From CAYVVT01 sp964454335 (GTDB lineage Bacteria > Fidelibacterota > UBA8477 > JABMPR01), in assembly GCA_964454335.1 (NCBI GenBank), contig CAYVVT010000001.1:562281-626280 (forward strand): DNA of 64,000 nucleotides, read 5' to 3'. The notes below the pieces were generated by a model. It did not search any database and was not told the DNA's origin. It saw only the letters and a list, made by a program, of their open reading frames with translations. Below are positions 8,469 through 18,039 of the stretch, piece after piece; positions within the stretch are counted from its first letter, which is position 1, and every line of letters begins with the position of its first letter. Made by a program: the position numbers and the translations under genes.

Positions 8469-9218
8469 TTACTCCGCTTGTTCGCGAATCAGTTTTTCAA
8501 CGGCTTGTAGTTCACTCACCGTATTGATACCCTGAATTTCAGAAAAAGTTTCACATATTTCAACCCCAACCTCAAGACCATTTACCTTAAAGCGGGTTAG
8601 AACTTCGGTAAGATAGTACTCACCCTGGGCATTCATGTTATCCAATTTTGGCAATTCATGCAATAACGGAACTGTGTCGAAAACGTAGATCCCTGAATTG
8701 ATCTCATTGATCTTGCGGATGTCCTCGCTGGCATCCTTGTGCTCAACGATCCTCTGGAACTTCTCCCCGGACTGACGCAGGACACGGCCATACCCAGTGG
8801 GATCAGGAGCCAGTGCGGTCAGCACGGTGGCACTGAATCCACCGGTATTGTGGCGTCTCAGGAGAGATCTGAGTGTACTTGCCCGTAGCAGGGGTACGTC
8901 CCCTGAGAGTACGATCACATCGCCATCGAAATCCTGGAGCAAATCCGCTGCCTGCAGAACCGCATGACCAGTACCGAGCTGCTGATCCTGATGAGCATAC
9001 ACAACCGGTTCACCAGCGAGGGCCGCCATGACCTTCTCCTTCTGATGACCGATGATGCAGATAATCCTTTCAGCCTCTATACTTTTTGCCTGATCGACGA
9101 CATAGGCGATCAGCGGTCTGCCGTTCACCTCGTTGCATACCTTGGGGATGTCATCCCGTTCCATGCGGGTGCCCTTACCGGCGGCCATGATAACCACCGC
9201 CAGAGATCTATCCTGCAT
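8469..9218 (-). CDS. GlmU-type nucleotidyltransferase, single domain
   Basis: 249 residues from the ATG at 9218, which has AGGAGG 10 bases upstream; the frame stays open 45 bases further. It has the sugar-nucleotide pyrophosphorylase signature MAAGKGTRM...IPKV, QLGTGHAVL, GDVPLL, YGRVLR, EINSGIYVFD and NAQGEYYLTEVL, all as in the GlmU uridyltransferase half. The left-handed beta-helix acetyltransferase half (about 200 residues in normal GlmU) is missing. It probably makes UDP-GlcNAc from GlcNAc-1-P and UTP, so GlcN-1-P acetylation would need a separate enzyme. It lies 41 bases after mnmA. Confidence 0.85.
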   Translation of the reverse strand: MQDRSLAVVIMAAGKGTRMERDDIPKVCNEVNGRPLIAYVVDQAKSIEAERIICIIGHQKEKVMAALAGEPVVYAHQDQQLGTGHAVLQAADLLQDFDGDVIVLSGDVPLLRASTLRSLLRRHNTGGFSATVLTALAPDPTGYGRVLRQSGEKFQRIVEHKDASEDIRKINEINSGIYVFDTVPLLHELPKLDNMNAQGEYYLTEVLTRFKVNGLEVGVEICETFSEIQGINTVSELQAVEKLIREQAE

Positions 9219-9259
9219 GTCCCTGGTCCTCCTGTTCTGGTTGAATATGAGTGTCGACC

Positions 9260-10366
9260 TCAAGCATCGGTGCGGGTGATGGTACCACCGCCCAGGATCC
9301 TGTCGCCTGTATAAACGACGGCAGATTGACCCGGCGTGATCGCGTGCTGGGGAGAGTTGAACTTAACCCGGACCTGACCGCGGTCCTGGAACTCAAGGGT
9401 AGCCGGCTGAGCCGCATGATTATAGCGTATCTGGACACTTAAGTCAGCTGAAGGTATAGTCTCTCGTGAAATAAACCAGTTGCAGTTTTCCATGACAAGC
9501 CGGCTGGACATGGCCTCTTCCCGGCTGCCCACCTGCACCTGGTTTGATTCAAGATCGATCCGGTTCACATAGATCCGCTCACCGGTTGCCAGACCGAGCC
9601 CTTTGCGTTGACCAATTGTATAATGATAGATGCCTTCATGTTCGCCAACGACAGCCCCACTGCCATCTACGAATGGTCCCGGGGGGCGGGATTCAAGCAC
9701 CGCCGGGTAATTCTCCATAAGGAAACGGCGATAATCGTTGTCCGGGATGAAGCAGATCTCCTGGCTCTCAGGAGTATCAGCCGTTCGCAGTCCGACCTCG
9801 CCCGCCTTCAGGCGTACCTGGCGTTTCGTCAGATCTCCCAGGGGAAAAAGAGTTCTTGGCAGGTTTTCCGCTTTGATGCCCCAGAGGGCGTATGATTGGT
9901 CCTTGGCTGGATCCAGGCCGCGAGCGATATACACCCCACCATTCTCATCTCTCACGATCCGAGCATAATGCCCCGTGGCGAGATAATCTGCTCCGAATTC
10001 TACAACCCGCTCTAACAAAGCCTGCCACTTGATGGTCGTATTGCACATAATGCATGGATTTGGCGTCCGACCTGCTTTGTACTCGCTGACAAAGTTCTCA
10101 ACCACCATTTCCCTGAAGCGCCCGGATAGATCCAGTGTATAATGCGGTATTCCCAGTTCACTGCAGACGAGACGCGCGTTGTTGATATCATCCAGAGAGC
10201 AGCAGCCACTTTCGTGTTCCGGAGCGCTACCGGTTTCATCATAGCTATAGAGTTTCATCGTTACACCGATGACGTCATAATCCTGTTCCAACAGCAAGGC
10301 GGCGGCAAGAGAACTGTCGACACCGCCGCTCATGGCCATGATCACTCTTGGTTTATCGAGGCTCAT
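9260..10366 (-). CDS. mnmA: tRNA 2-thiouridine(34) synthase MnmA
   Basis: 368 residues, full length. PP-loop AMSGGVDSSLAA at about 12-23. Catalytic Cys in NPCIMCN and second Cys in ESQEICFI. YTIGQRKGL and the C-terminal beta-barrel (QIRYNH...VVYTGDRILGGGTI) are present. It thiolates U34 of Lys, Glu and Gln tRNAs, taking sulfur that starts at a cysteine desulfurase. The desulfurase gene lies just upstream with an ATGA overlap, which fits a direct supply chain. Confidence 0.96.
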   Translation of the reverse strand: MSLDKPRVIMAMSGGVDSSLAAALLLEQDYDVIGVTMKLYSYDETGSAPEHESGCCSLDDINNARLVCSELGIPHYTLDLSGRFREMVVENFVSEYKAGRTPNPCIMCNTTIKWQALLERVVEFGADYLATGHYARIVRDENGGVYIARGLDPAKDQSYALWGIKAENLPRTLFPLGDLTKRQVRLKAGEVGLRTADTPESQEICFIPDNDYRRFLMENYPAVLESRPPGPFVDGSGAVVGEHEGIYHYTIGQRKGLGLATGERIYVNRIDLESNQVQVGSREEAMSSRLVMENCNWFISRETIPSADLSVQIRYNHAAQPATLEFQDRGQVRVKFNSPQHAITPGQSAVVYTGDRILGGGTITRTDA

Positions 10367-11517
10367 CTATCCGTTGAGCTCCGCAAATCCCGGATGATTT
10401 TCTTTAGCTTCAGGCAGAAGCTGTCTATTTCCAGTTCATCGGTGCTGGCCCCCCATGAGAGCCGCAGGGTTGCTCGGGCCAATTCCGGATCAAGGCCCAG
10501 AGCGAGCAGGACCGGGCTGGGTTGTTGCGAGCCGGAAGAACAGGCCGAACCGTTCGAGACCGCAACCTGTTCCAGGTCCAATCGGACGAAGAGGCTTTCC
10601 CCGTCCACCCCGCTCACTGAGAAATTCAGGATATGATCGCAATGGTGTTCAGGATGGGTATTGATCTGGACCCCAGAGATCTCATGCAATTGATCCCTCA
10701 GGCGCCCGCCCAGCTGTCCAAGGTGTTTCCGCTCCTGTTCCCGCTTCCTGGCCAGATCCTCCCACGCCGCTGCGAAGGCGACGATTCCCGTCAGATTTTC
10801 CGTCCCCGGTCGTCGATTCTGTTCCTGGTGCCCCCCGAAGTGTTGCGGTTCCAGATTCACTCCCTGCCTGACATACAGCATTCCTGTCCCGGGTAAAGCC
10901 CCGATCTTGGTAGCTGAAAAACTCATGGTGTCCACCGGGAGTTTACGGGTGTCGATATCCCGCCAGTGGGGAACCTGCACTGCATCGACATGCAGCAGGG
11001 CTCCATGATCCTTCAGAATTTGGGCGATGGCTTCAATGGGATTTTCCGTACCAAGTTCATTGTTGACCCAGATGATGCTTGCCAGGATCGTATCATCACG
11101 CAATGCGGACTCCAGCTCCTGGACCTCGATACGGCCAAACTGATCAGGTTTCAGGTAGGTGATTTCGAAACCCAGGTTCCGTAAACGTTCACAGGCTGCT
11201 GACACGGAAGGGTGCTCTGTCAATGAGCTGATGATATGCCGACCCTGCTCTCGTTGCGCCTCAGCAATGCCCAGGAGCGCCAGATTGTTTGCTTCTGTCG
11301 CGCCGCTGGTAAGGATCAATTCCCGGCCCTTGCACTTCAGCTGATCTGCTAGTGCATCTCGCGCCTGCGCCAATCTCAAGCCAGCAGCCCTGCCGGCGGA
11401 GTGAATACTGGAGGGATTGCCTGGTTCGGCCTGGAGACTTTGCTCCAAGCTCAGACGGACAACCGGTCGAACCGGTGCTCCTGCTGCATGGTCCAGGTAT
11501 ATCGGTGTGTTCTTCAT
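10363..11517 (-). CDS. Cysteine desulfurase (NifS/IscS family)
   Basis: 384 residues, PLP fold type I. It begins IYLDHAAGAPVRP. LTSGATEANNLAL, the HVDAVQV Asp, SFSATKIGALPG with the PLP lysine, and an extended catalytic loop NGSACSSGSQQPSPVLLALG with the active Cys are all visible. It converts Cys to Ala and passes persulfide sulfur onward, here most likely to MnmA encoded next. No IscU or other Fe-S genes are adjacent, so a tRNA-thiolation role is favoured, though housekeeping use is possible. Confidence 0.93.
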   Translation of the reverse strand: MKNTPIYLDHAAGAPVRPVVRLSLEQSLQAEPGNPSSIHSAGRAAGLRLAQARDALADQLKCKGRELILTSGATEANNLALLGIAEAQREQGRHIISSLTEHPSVSAACERLRNLGFEITYLKPDQFGRIEVQELESALRDDTILASIIWVNNELGTENPIEAIAQILKDHGALLHVDAVQVPHWRDIDTRKLPVDTMSFSATKIGALPGTGMLYVRQGVNLEPQHFGGHQEQNRRPGTENLTGIVAFAAAWEDLARKREQERKHLGQLGGRLRDQLHEISGVQINTHPEHHCDHILNFSVSGVDGESLFVRLDLEQVAVSNGSACSSGSQQPSPVLLALGLDPELARATLRLSWGASTDELEIDSFCLKLKKIIRDLRSSTDR

Positions 11518-11649
11518 ATCAGGCAGTGATTATAAATCCCAGACTGGGCCACGGCAAGATCATCCATGCATTGGTATAAAGCGGAATGCAGCAGGCTGGA
11601 GTGAATTGCTGAGATATGTCATATCCGGGTGGGAAACAGGGCAGCGGGA

Positions 11650-12444
11650 TCAATCCACCAGATCATTCCGGATGCTGGCGAATTTGAGGGTATTGGTCAG
11701 ATTTCTATGGAAGGGTGGTTGCACATTCTCCATTTGGGTGATGGCTGCATCCACATCATATTCGAAGCGCTTCACCTCCCAATGGATATCCTGACCATCC
11801 ACGGAAAGGAAAGCTACGACACCGCGCTGGTCCTCATCGAAAGGCAGACCGGTGGAACCCGGACAGAAGATACGCAGGTTCCCGAAATGCTCATTCCTGG
11901 GTAGATGGGTGTGCCCGTGCACCAGGACGAATCGTTCCGCTTCTGGATGCTTGTGCATTTCATGGTCCCGCCATTGCTTCGCTTCATCAAGGGTAGGCGG
12001 CATCTCGTCGCGTCCAAACCATGCATGAGTAAATTCAATGTAGGTGCCGTGGACGCTCACGAAATAGGAAAGCCTCATCTTGCGGATGAATTCGAAACCG
12101 GGATCTCCCAATTTATCTGCAGTCCACTTCTGATTGGCGATAACGCCAATACATACCGGATCATCGGGATCCATGCCCTCCACCGTGGGACGATCATATT
12201 CCCAGATCCGCTCCACCAGATAGCGGTCATGGTTCCCGCGGATAAAAATGGCGTTGTCGAGAGTCTTGAGCTGATTGAACACCCCCACGGGATCAGCTCC
12301 AAGGGAGAAACAGTCGCCGAGACAGATGATGCGATCAACCTTCGCTTGCGATTCTATGAGCTCGAACGCTTCCTTCAATGCCAGTTGATTACCGTGAAGA
12401 TCGGTAATGATTGCAAAAGTGACAACCTTATCACCTGTGTTCAT
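11650..12444 (-). CDS. Metallophosphoesterase (YfcE-like/Metallophos_2)
   Basis: 264 residues. Two-metal phosphoesterase motifs occur in order: ITDLHGN, CLGDCFSLG, IRGNHDR, THAWF, then VHGHTHLPR. The shape is that of cytoplasmic serine/threonine-phosphatase-like or YfcE-type phosphodiesterases; the substrate cannot be read. It lies 132 bases upstream of the cysteine desulfurase on the same strand and is divergent from the TPR lipoprotein. Confidence 0.85.
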   Translation of the reverse strand: MNTGDKVVTFAIITDLHGNQLALKEAFELIESQAKVDRIICLGDCFSLGADPVGVFNQLKTLDNAIFIRGNHDRYLVERIWEYDRPTVEGMDPDDPVCIGVIANQKWTADKLGDPGFEFIRKMRLSYFVSVHGTYIEFTHAWFGRDEMPPTLDEAKQWRDHEMHKHPEAERFVLVHGHTHLPRNEHFGNLRIFCPGSTGLPFDEDQRGVVAFLSVDGQDIHWEVKRFEYDVDAAITQMENVQPPFHRNLTNTLKFASIRNDLVD

Positions 12445-12689
12445 CTGGTTGGCGCCTCGAAGTGAATCCGTTAGAATACCTTGATTTTACTGCAGTAAAT
12501 CATTCTCGAATCGCTAAATATCAACGCTTGTCCGGATAAATCCAATGACTTTCAAGCCTCTTACCGCTCCGTGTCCTGTTCGTGTGATAAATGTCTCGAA
12601 AATCTTTGTTTGCACAGGACTCGCCGGGTATATTCCCGCCCGCATGAAACCCACATTTTGCCAGAATGTCATTCATTGAAGGAGTAAGG

Positions 12690-13739
12690 ATGAAACGAAT
12701 CAGGAACACACAAGTTTGGGTAGTAGCTGTATTGCTGTTAGCACTTCTCGGTTGTGATTCCACCGAGATGACCTCCGCCAAGGTCTACCTCCAGCAGAAA
12801 AACTATGAAAAGGCGGAAGAGATGCTGCTTCTGGCCGTTCAGAACGAACCCATGAACCCGGAACCCGCCTATCTGCTAGCCATTGAGATCTACGCACGTA
12901 ACAAGGATTGGGTCAAAACGGCCGAATACCTGAACAAATCGGTTGGCATCGGCCCCAAATTCCAGGTACAGATCGATCAGGCCCGCAACAAGTACTGGGT
13001 TGACAATTTCAACAGCGGCGCCAACGGCTACAACGCCATGATCAAAGGCGAAGCCACCGACATGGATAAGCTGGTAGAACGTACCGTAAAGAACTTTGAG
13101 AACTGTATTGCCATCGATCCGGGCAAACCTGAATCCTACGGTACCCTGGCCCAGGTCTATCTTTTCCTGGACGATATGGAAAAGGGTAGAGAGTACATGC
13201 TCATGGCCGTGGAGAAGAATCCCAATGATCTTGCATCACTGGTGAATCTGGGGAACGTTTACTTTCGTGCCGACGAGTTTGAAAAGGCTCTTGAATACCT
13301 GAACCGGGCTATTGAAGTGGATCCAGGCAACATCAATGCTATCAAGCAGATCGCATTCGTGTATGATGCCATGGGGGAGAAGGAAAAAGCCAGCGAGGCC
13401 TATCTGAACGCCATTGCTGCGGACCCGGAAAATCCAGATTTGCACTATAACCTGGGTGTCCTCTATTTCCAGCAGGAAACCTATGACAAAGCCGGTGAGG
13501 AATTTATCAGGGTCTCTGAACTTTCACCTGACGCAATCGATGCGCTCTTCAATGCCGGTCTGGCCCTGGAGAAGCAGGAGAAGTATGAAGATGCTCAAAA
13601 ATACCTTGAAATGGCTGTGGAGATCGATGCCACCAGCGTGGACGTGGTACACGAATTGAAGCTCATATACTACAAGCTCTATGGTGTCAATTCCGACAAA
13701 TTCAAGGAGATGGACAAGCTGGAAAAAAGCTTGAAATAA
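12690..13739 (+). CDS. TPR-repeat lipoprotein
   Basis: 349 residues from the ATG at 12690, preceded by AAGGAG; an in-frame ATG 24 bases upstream lacks that spacing. Signal peptide with lipobox LALLGC, so the mature protein is lipid-anchored. At least six TPR units follow: AEEMLLLAVQNEPMNP, AEYLNKSV, then clear repeats ending in IAIDPGKPESYG, VEKNPNDLASLV, IEVDPGNINAIK and IAADPENPDLHY. A protein-protein scaffold in the envelope; partner unknown. Monocistronic, with its own terminator. Confidence 0.85.
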   Translation: MKRIRNTQVWVVAVLLLALLGCDSTEMTSAKVYLQQKNYEKAEEMLLLAVQNEPMNPEPAYLLAIEIYARNKDWVKTAEYLNKSVGIGPKFQVQIDQARNKYWVDNFNSGANGYNAMIKGEATDMDKLVERTVKNFENCIAIDPGKPESYGTLAQVYLFLDDMEKGREYMLMAVEKNPNDLASLVNLGNVYFRADEFEKALEYLNRAIEVDPGNINAIKQIAFVYDAMGEKEKASEAYLNAIAADPENPDLHYNLGVLYFQQETYDKAGEEFIRVSELSPDAIDALFNAGLALEKQEKYEDAQKYLEMAVEIDATSVDVVHELKLIYYKLYGVNSDKFKEMDKLEKSLK

Positions 13740-13761
13740 GCTCCATCCATACAATACTATT

Positions 13762-13790
13762 AAGCCCTCCTCTCCGGAGGGCTTTTTTTT
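13762..13790 (+). terminator. Intrinsic terminator after the TPR lipoprotein
   Basis: AGCCCTCC and GGAGGGCT arms with a 5-base loop, followed by eight T. Confidence 0.92.
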
Positions 13791-13814
13791 GAACCAAACG
13801 AAAGAGGAAACAAG

Positions 13815-14384
13815 ATGAGTAAAAATCGCTTTCTATTCATACTTCTGATCCCTGGAATGGTAGCCCTTGCCAAGGAAAAGGGAGCTCCTCCCATGGCCAG
13901 TGGTGCCCCTGGCGAGCGCAGTTGTGCCACCTCCAAGTGTCATGCAAGCTATGATCTAAACAGTGGACCGGCAGAGATCACTTTCAAAGGTCTGCCGGAG
14001 GTGGCTGAGGTCGGGAAGATCTATGACCTGACCCTGCAGCTCAACCAGAAGGGTGCCAGGAGTTTCGGTTTTCAGGTGACCGTAGCCGATGAAGCCGGGA
14101 ATCCGCTGGGTACACTGCTTGTGACGGATGAAGGAACTACCCAGCTCGTGGATCCTGCTCGATATGCGGAATATTCCAGCCGTCAATATCTGACCCACCA
14201 AAAGAACGGTGTGAAAGCCCCGAAGAAGGGAATCTCACAGGAATGGACTTTCCAATGGCAGGCCCCGGCTGAGGGTCTGACTCCTGCGCATTTCCATCTT
14301 GCGGTAAATGCCGGTGATGGCAATAAGAAGAAGACCGGGGATCATATTTATACACGCGAATTTCTGGTTGCCGCTGCTGAATAA
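13815..14384 (+). CDS. Reeler/choice-of-anchor-V-like secreted protein with a CX4CH motif
   Basis: 189 residues with a short signal peptide. The mature N-terminus reads GAPGERSC37ATSKC42H43, followed by a beta-sandwich (ITFKGLPEVAEVGKIYDLTLQLNQ, GFQVTVADEAGNPLG, FQWQAPAEG, FHLAVNAGDGN). This matches the 'choice-of-anchor V' / Reeler-like proteins of FCB bacteria, which normally carry CxxCH just ahead of the sandwich. Here four residues separate the cysteines. It could bind c-type heme in a non-standard site or a metal. The usual C-terminal anchor is absent: the protein stops after the sandwich. Confidence 0.7.
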   Translation: MSKNRFLFILLIPGMVALAKEKGAPPMASGAPGERSCATSKCHASYDLNSGPAEITFKGLPEVAEVGKIYDLTLQLNQKGARSFGFQVTVADEAGNPLGTLLVTDEGTTQLVDPARYAEYSSRQYLTHQKNGVKAPKKGISQEWTFQWQAPAEGLTPAHFHLAVNAGDGNKKKTGDHIYTREFLVAAAE

Positions 14385-14413
14385 CTGATCCATCAGATCA
14401 CCCGGATTACAAG

Positions 14414-14450
14414 ACAGCGACTTGGATTCATCCGGTCGCTGTTTACTTTT
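14414..14450 (+). terminator. Probable terminator after the Reeler-like gene
   Basis: ACAGCGAC and GTCGCTGT arms (8 bp) with a 13-base loop, then a T-rich tail. It ends only a few bases before the next start codon. Confidence 0.6.
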
Positions 14451-14456
14451 TATAAC

Positions 14457-16898
14457 ATGGTTCACAACGGGTTAATCAGGCTATGCTTATTGGGGGGAAT
14501 ACTCGGTACTCTGCTAAGCCAGGAGATGCCGGAGAACAACCCGCGACTAACCCCCCTGCCTGGTGTACAGGTCGGCGTGGCCCCCGTAAGGATCATCCCT
14601 ACCAAACAACTGCTGCTATCCACTCCAACCGGCTGGACGATCGCGGATACATTCTGGTTGGTTGGCGCTGAACTGGACATCCGGCTGTTGCACTTCGAGT
14701 GGCTGGACCTGGTGTGGGATCAACCTGGATTCAGCGGAGGTAGTGATCTGGGTTGGCGGACCTGGTTCTCGCTAAACGGCCAGAAGGTTCCTTCCCTGTA
14801 TCCGCAGGTCATCCATAAAGATGGCCGCAGCTTCAGTGGACTGTATCTACAACCCAGTCTCCAGGAATTCTATATCGCCAACCGGTTGCGCTATGACTAT
14901 GGCCGGCGCGGAAGCCTCTATACCAACTTGGAGTTTGGCTTAGCGAATACGAAGCTCTATCGCAGTTCCGGTGTCGGACTGCTGGAGGGTAGTGGTACAA
15001 CGGCGCTTATCGGCGTGGGATGGCAATACACCCTGTCAGGCATTCCCGGCACCAGGATCCGTCTCAATACAGGACTGGACTACGAATTCAGATCATTTGA
15101 CATAGGCGATCCGCCAGAGGGAACCACATTGCCTGACGGCAGCAGCACCGGGCTCACACCGGTTCAGACCATCAAATTGTCCGGTCCTACCATCCGGTTC
15201 GGTATCGAAGCCGGGGAGTTCCTGCGCTCACGGTATATTCCCTTCAGGGATCCCATCGAGGGAGAATTGGCGACCTTTGGTATCGGATTTGGACTCCCCC
15301 GCTATTCCTCTGGAGAAACGGTCCTGTATGATAGCCTGAATTCAGATCTCAATGTGTCATTCATGAACAGTCTCATGCAGCAATATGAGATCCGATTATT
15401 TCGCTACAACTGGCTTTACCTGTTCCTGAAACAGGCTGATCTGGACCTACTCAGCGGCGTCACCCTGCGTTACAGCAAAACCTACAAACCGAGCTCACTG
15501 CCGAGTAATTGGCCCCGGGATTTTGTCCGGGGCGAAGAGAATTTCCGAGCCATGTTGCTGGCTCCCCGGATCCAGGAAATAAGCTTTGATCATGAGCTGG
15601 TCTATCCACTCAGTAAAAGGTTCCTGCTCAGTTATTATGCGGGTACTGGCAGCGCCAAGCTACAATTGTATGAGAATGTGGCCCTGAAACAGGCCATTAG
15701 AAGCCAGGCGCTCACCTGGCATCTGGGAGTCGGTCTGGGATTTACAGTATCTGGTGATGCGGGATCACGCATCCAGATCGGGGCAGATCTCAAGTATTAC
15801 CGACAGGTCTTCGATATCGACCTGGAAGCTCAGGATCTCGAATTGGCGAGTGGAGGCGATGATCCACTTACACCGATCCGCAGTATCGATCTGAGTCAAC
15901 CGGTATTTAGCCTGCAGGTCGGGTGGACCTTTGGCGGCAAACCGAATCTGGCCTATGAAGCCCACAACAAATTCCAGGAAGGGAAATATGAAGAAGCCCT
16001 GAACCTGCACCAGGATTTCGTCACAGTATATCCCTGGCATCACAATGTGGATCAGGTGAAGATCCAGATCGAGGAGATGAAAGATTCAGTGGCCGCGGAA
16101 TATTACCATGATGTCCAGATGCTGGTCAAACGCGGTCAGTTGCAACAGGCCTACAGTAATATCAGACTTGGCGGTGATCCGCGGATGGATTGGATTGCCG
16201 AGGATATCGTTGAGCTCAAGAGTGACATTGCGATGCAAGCCCTGCGCAAAGCTTCATGGTCCATTGGCCGCTACGACTACAACGCTGCCGAGGAATGGAT
16301 CCTCTTGGCCATCAAAGCTGATCCTGAGTTCCAGGATGTAGCCGTGATCCTGCTTTCAAGGGCATTCCTGATCCGGGCTGCCATTCTGTATCAGGCCAAG
16401 CTTTATGACCGAAGTCTGGTATGGCTTGACAGGGCAGAGGTGCTGAGCAATCGCTATGAGTACGCTATTGAGCAATTACGCCGCAAGGTCGGTGATGGCC
16501 GCCTGGAGGATGCCAACGAAGGGATCCTTCGCGAGGACCGCCTCGTGGTCCATGATGCCATGGAGGATGCCAGATCACTGAATCCGTTGCTGGCCGAGAT
16601 CGTTGATCGCTACATGGACGGCCTGGAGACGGCAATCGATTACTATGCTGACCAGGAGATCGGTGCCATGAAGCGTCTGGCCATGGACGAGTTGCTGGAT
16701 GATGTGTCAGGTCTCGATTTGGAGGATTTTCAGCCCAGAATCGGTATGAAGGCAGTTATCATCAAGCGCTATGTAGGTGAACCTCAACGGAAGTTTCGTG
16801 AGGACGAGTTCGAATTATGGGTCTATGAACCCGAAGACCAGCCTGCGGTGTGGTTGTATATCCGGGAAGGCCTGGTAGAGCGAATCGAAAAGAAATAG
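14457..16898 (+). CDS. Large outer-membrane barrel-like protein with a TPR domain
   Basis: 813 residues. Signal peptide at about 1-21. Residues from about 50 to 500 alternate aromatic and polar residues in the way of outer-membrane strands (FEWLDLVWDQ, YTNLEFGLANTKLY, GVGWQYTL, HLGVGLGFTV). From about 505 a helical region begins with HNKFQEGKYEEALNLHQDFVTVYP, a TPR-type motif that continues to about 690. The last 120 residues are acidic and helical. I do not recognise a named family; a surface or periplasm-facing assembly protein is a guess. No Shine-Dalgarno sequence is seen before the ATG. Confidence 0.65.
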   Translation: MVHNGLIRLCLLGGILGTLLSQEMPENNPRLTPLPGVQVGVAPVRIIPTKQLLLSTPTGWTIADTFWLVGAELDIRLLHFEWLDLVWDQPGFSGGSDLGWRTWFSLNGQKVPSLYPQVIHKDGRSFSGLYLQPSLQEFYIANRLRYDYGRRGSLYTNLEFGLANTKLYRSSGVGLLEGSGTTALIGVGWQYTLSGIPGTRIRLNTGLDYEFRSFDIGDPPEGTTLPDGSSTGLTPVQTIKLSGPTIRFGIEAGEFLRSRYIPFRDPIEGELATFGIGFGLPRYSSGETVLYDSLNSDLNVSFMNSLMQQYEIRLFRYNWLYLFLKQADLDLLSGVTLRYSKTYKPSSLPSNWPRDFVRGEENFRAMLLAPRIQEISFDHELVYPLSKRFLLSYYAGTGSAKLQLYENVALKQAIRSQALTWHLGVGLGFTVSGDAGSRIQIGADLKYYRQVFDIDLEAQDLELASGGDDPLTPIRSIDLSQPVFSLQVGWTFGGKPNLAYEAHNKFQEGKYEEALNLHQDFVTVYPWHHNVDQVKIQIEEMKDSVAAEYYHDVQMLVKRGQLQQAYSNIRLGGDPRMDWIAEDIVELKSDIAMQALRKASWSIGRYDYNAAEEWILLAIKADPEFQDVAVILLSRAFLIRAAILYQAKLYDRSLVWLDRAEVLSNRYEYAIEQLRRKVGDGRLEDANEGILREDRLVVHDAMEDARSLNPLLAEIVDRYMDGLETAIDYYADQEIGAMKRLAMDELLDDVSGLDLEDFQPRIGMKAVIIKRYVGEPQRKFREDEFELWVYEPEDQPAVWLYIREGLVERIEKK

Positions 16899-16911
16899 AC
16901 TCGCTCAACAA

Positions 16912-18039
16912 CTAGATGAAATGGTGTCCCTTCAAACCCTGATACAATTCCCTCACAACGACCTTGATGATCCCCCAGACCGGTACCGCCAGGAACATTC
17001 CCAACACCCCGAATTGAGAACCGATGAGGATCACCAGCATAACGGTCAATGGATGCATCTGCATGGAACCCGAGACCACCAGAGGTGAAATGAGATAGTT
17101 GTCGATCTGCTGGACCAGCAGGAACATCACAATGATGTGAATGATATAATAAAAACTTTCCGCTGCTGCCGGATCACCCATGTTGTTGAACAGACTCACG
17201 ATGATCGCCGGGACCATTCCGATGAAGGGTCCGATGTAGGGGATCATGTTGGCCAGTCCAGCGATCGAACCAATGATGAAAGGTCCTGAAATATTCGTGT
17301 CGAAGATGATGTTCAGCAGGTTCAAACCAATGATGGACATTACTGCCACACCTGTTGCGGCCAACAGCTGTCCACGGAGGAAGTTCGTGAGCTGCCGCTG
17401 GGTCTGGTAACTGATGTTCAGGGCCATCTCGAAATAACGGTTCGGTACCGTCTCGATGAGGCGTTTCATCATTCTACCGCCATCCACGAGGAAGAACAGC
17501 GTTATGATGAGGACAAAGACCGTGGTCATTCCGGCACTGATGGCTCCTGAAACCATTCCACCGATCTGGGAAAAGAACTTCGCCGCCATCTCGGTCAGGG
17601 TTTCCATACTCAGTTCAAAATCCGGATAGAAGGCCCCGATCCTTGTATTGATAGATTCCAGCCAGCCTTCAATGGTGGATTCGCCTCCCTGGCTCTGGAA
17701 GAGGGAATTGATCTTGCCAACCTCCTCGAGCAATGCCGGCAAGCCCTTAACCACGCCTAATGCGATAAGGGTAATGATAGCGCCGAAGAACAAGACGGTC
17801 CCATAAGCCCGCCTGATCCCCCTTGCTTCCAGAAAATCGATCACCGGAGAGATGACGGCAGTTAGCACTACCGCCATAACAACCATGAACAGGGCATCCA
17901 TGAGGTAAGGGAACAACCGGTACGCCCCGAACAATACCAGGATCAGAACTATGAAATAGATCAGGGTGCGTAATAGATTCTGATTGAAATACCGAATAGA
18001 CTGAGGCGCAACCTGCACCCCATCTGTCTGGCTACTCAT
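16912..18039 (-). CDS. AI-2E family transporter
   Basis: 375 residues from the ATG at 18039. I preferred this over the ATG 12 bases upstream because GAGGAAGG sits at the right distance. About seven or eight membrane spans, with the family's GLANMIPYIGPFIGMVPA segment and a C-terminal VPVWGIIKVVVREL. Members export small molecules such as AI-2 or act in Na+/H+ antiport; substrate unknown. The start overlaps the end of the cyclic-nucleotide-binding gene (ATGAGTAG), so the two are coupled and the nucleotide-binding protein may regulate the transporter. Confidence 0.9.
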   Translation of the reverse strand: MSSQTDGVQVAPQSIRYFNQNLLRTLIYFIVLILVLFGAYRLFPYLMDALFMVVMAVVLTAVISPVIDFLEARGIRRAYGTVLFFGAIITLIALGVVKGLPALLEEVGKINSLFQSQGGESTIEGWLESINTRIGAFYPDFELSMETLTEMAAKFFSQIGGMVSGAISAGMTTVFVLIITLFFLVDGGRMMKRLIETVPNRYFEMALNISYQTQRQLTNFLRGQLLAATGVAVMSIIGLNLLNIIFDTNISGPFIIGSIAGLANMIPYIGPFIGMVPAIIVSLFNNMGDPAAAESFYYIIHIIVMFLLVQQIDNYLISPLVVSGSMQMHPLTVMLVILIGSQFGVLGMFLAVPVWGIIKVVVRELYQGLKGHHFI

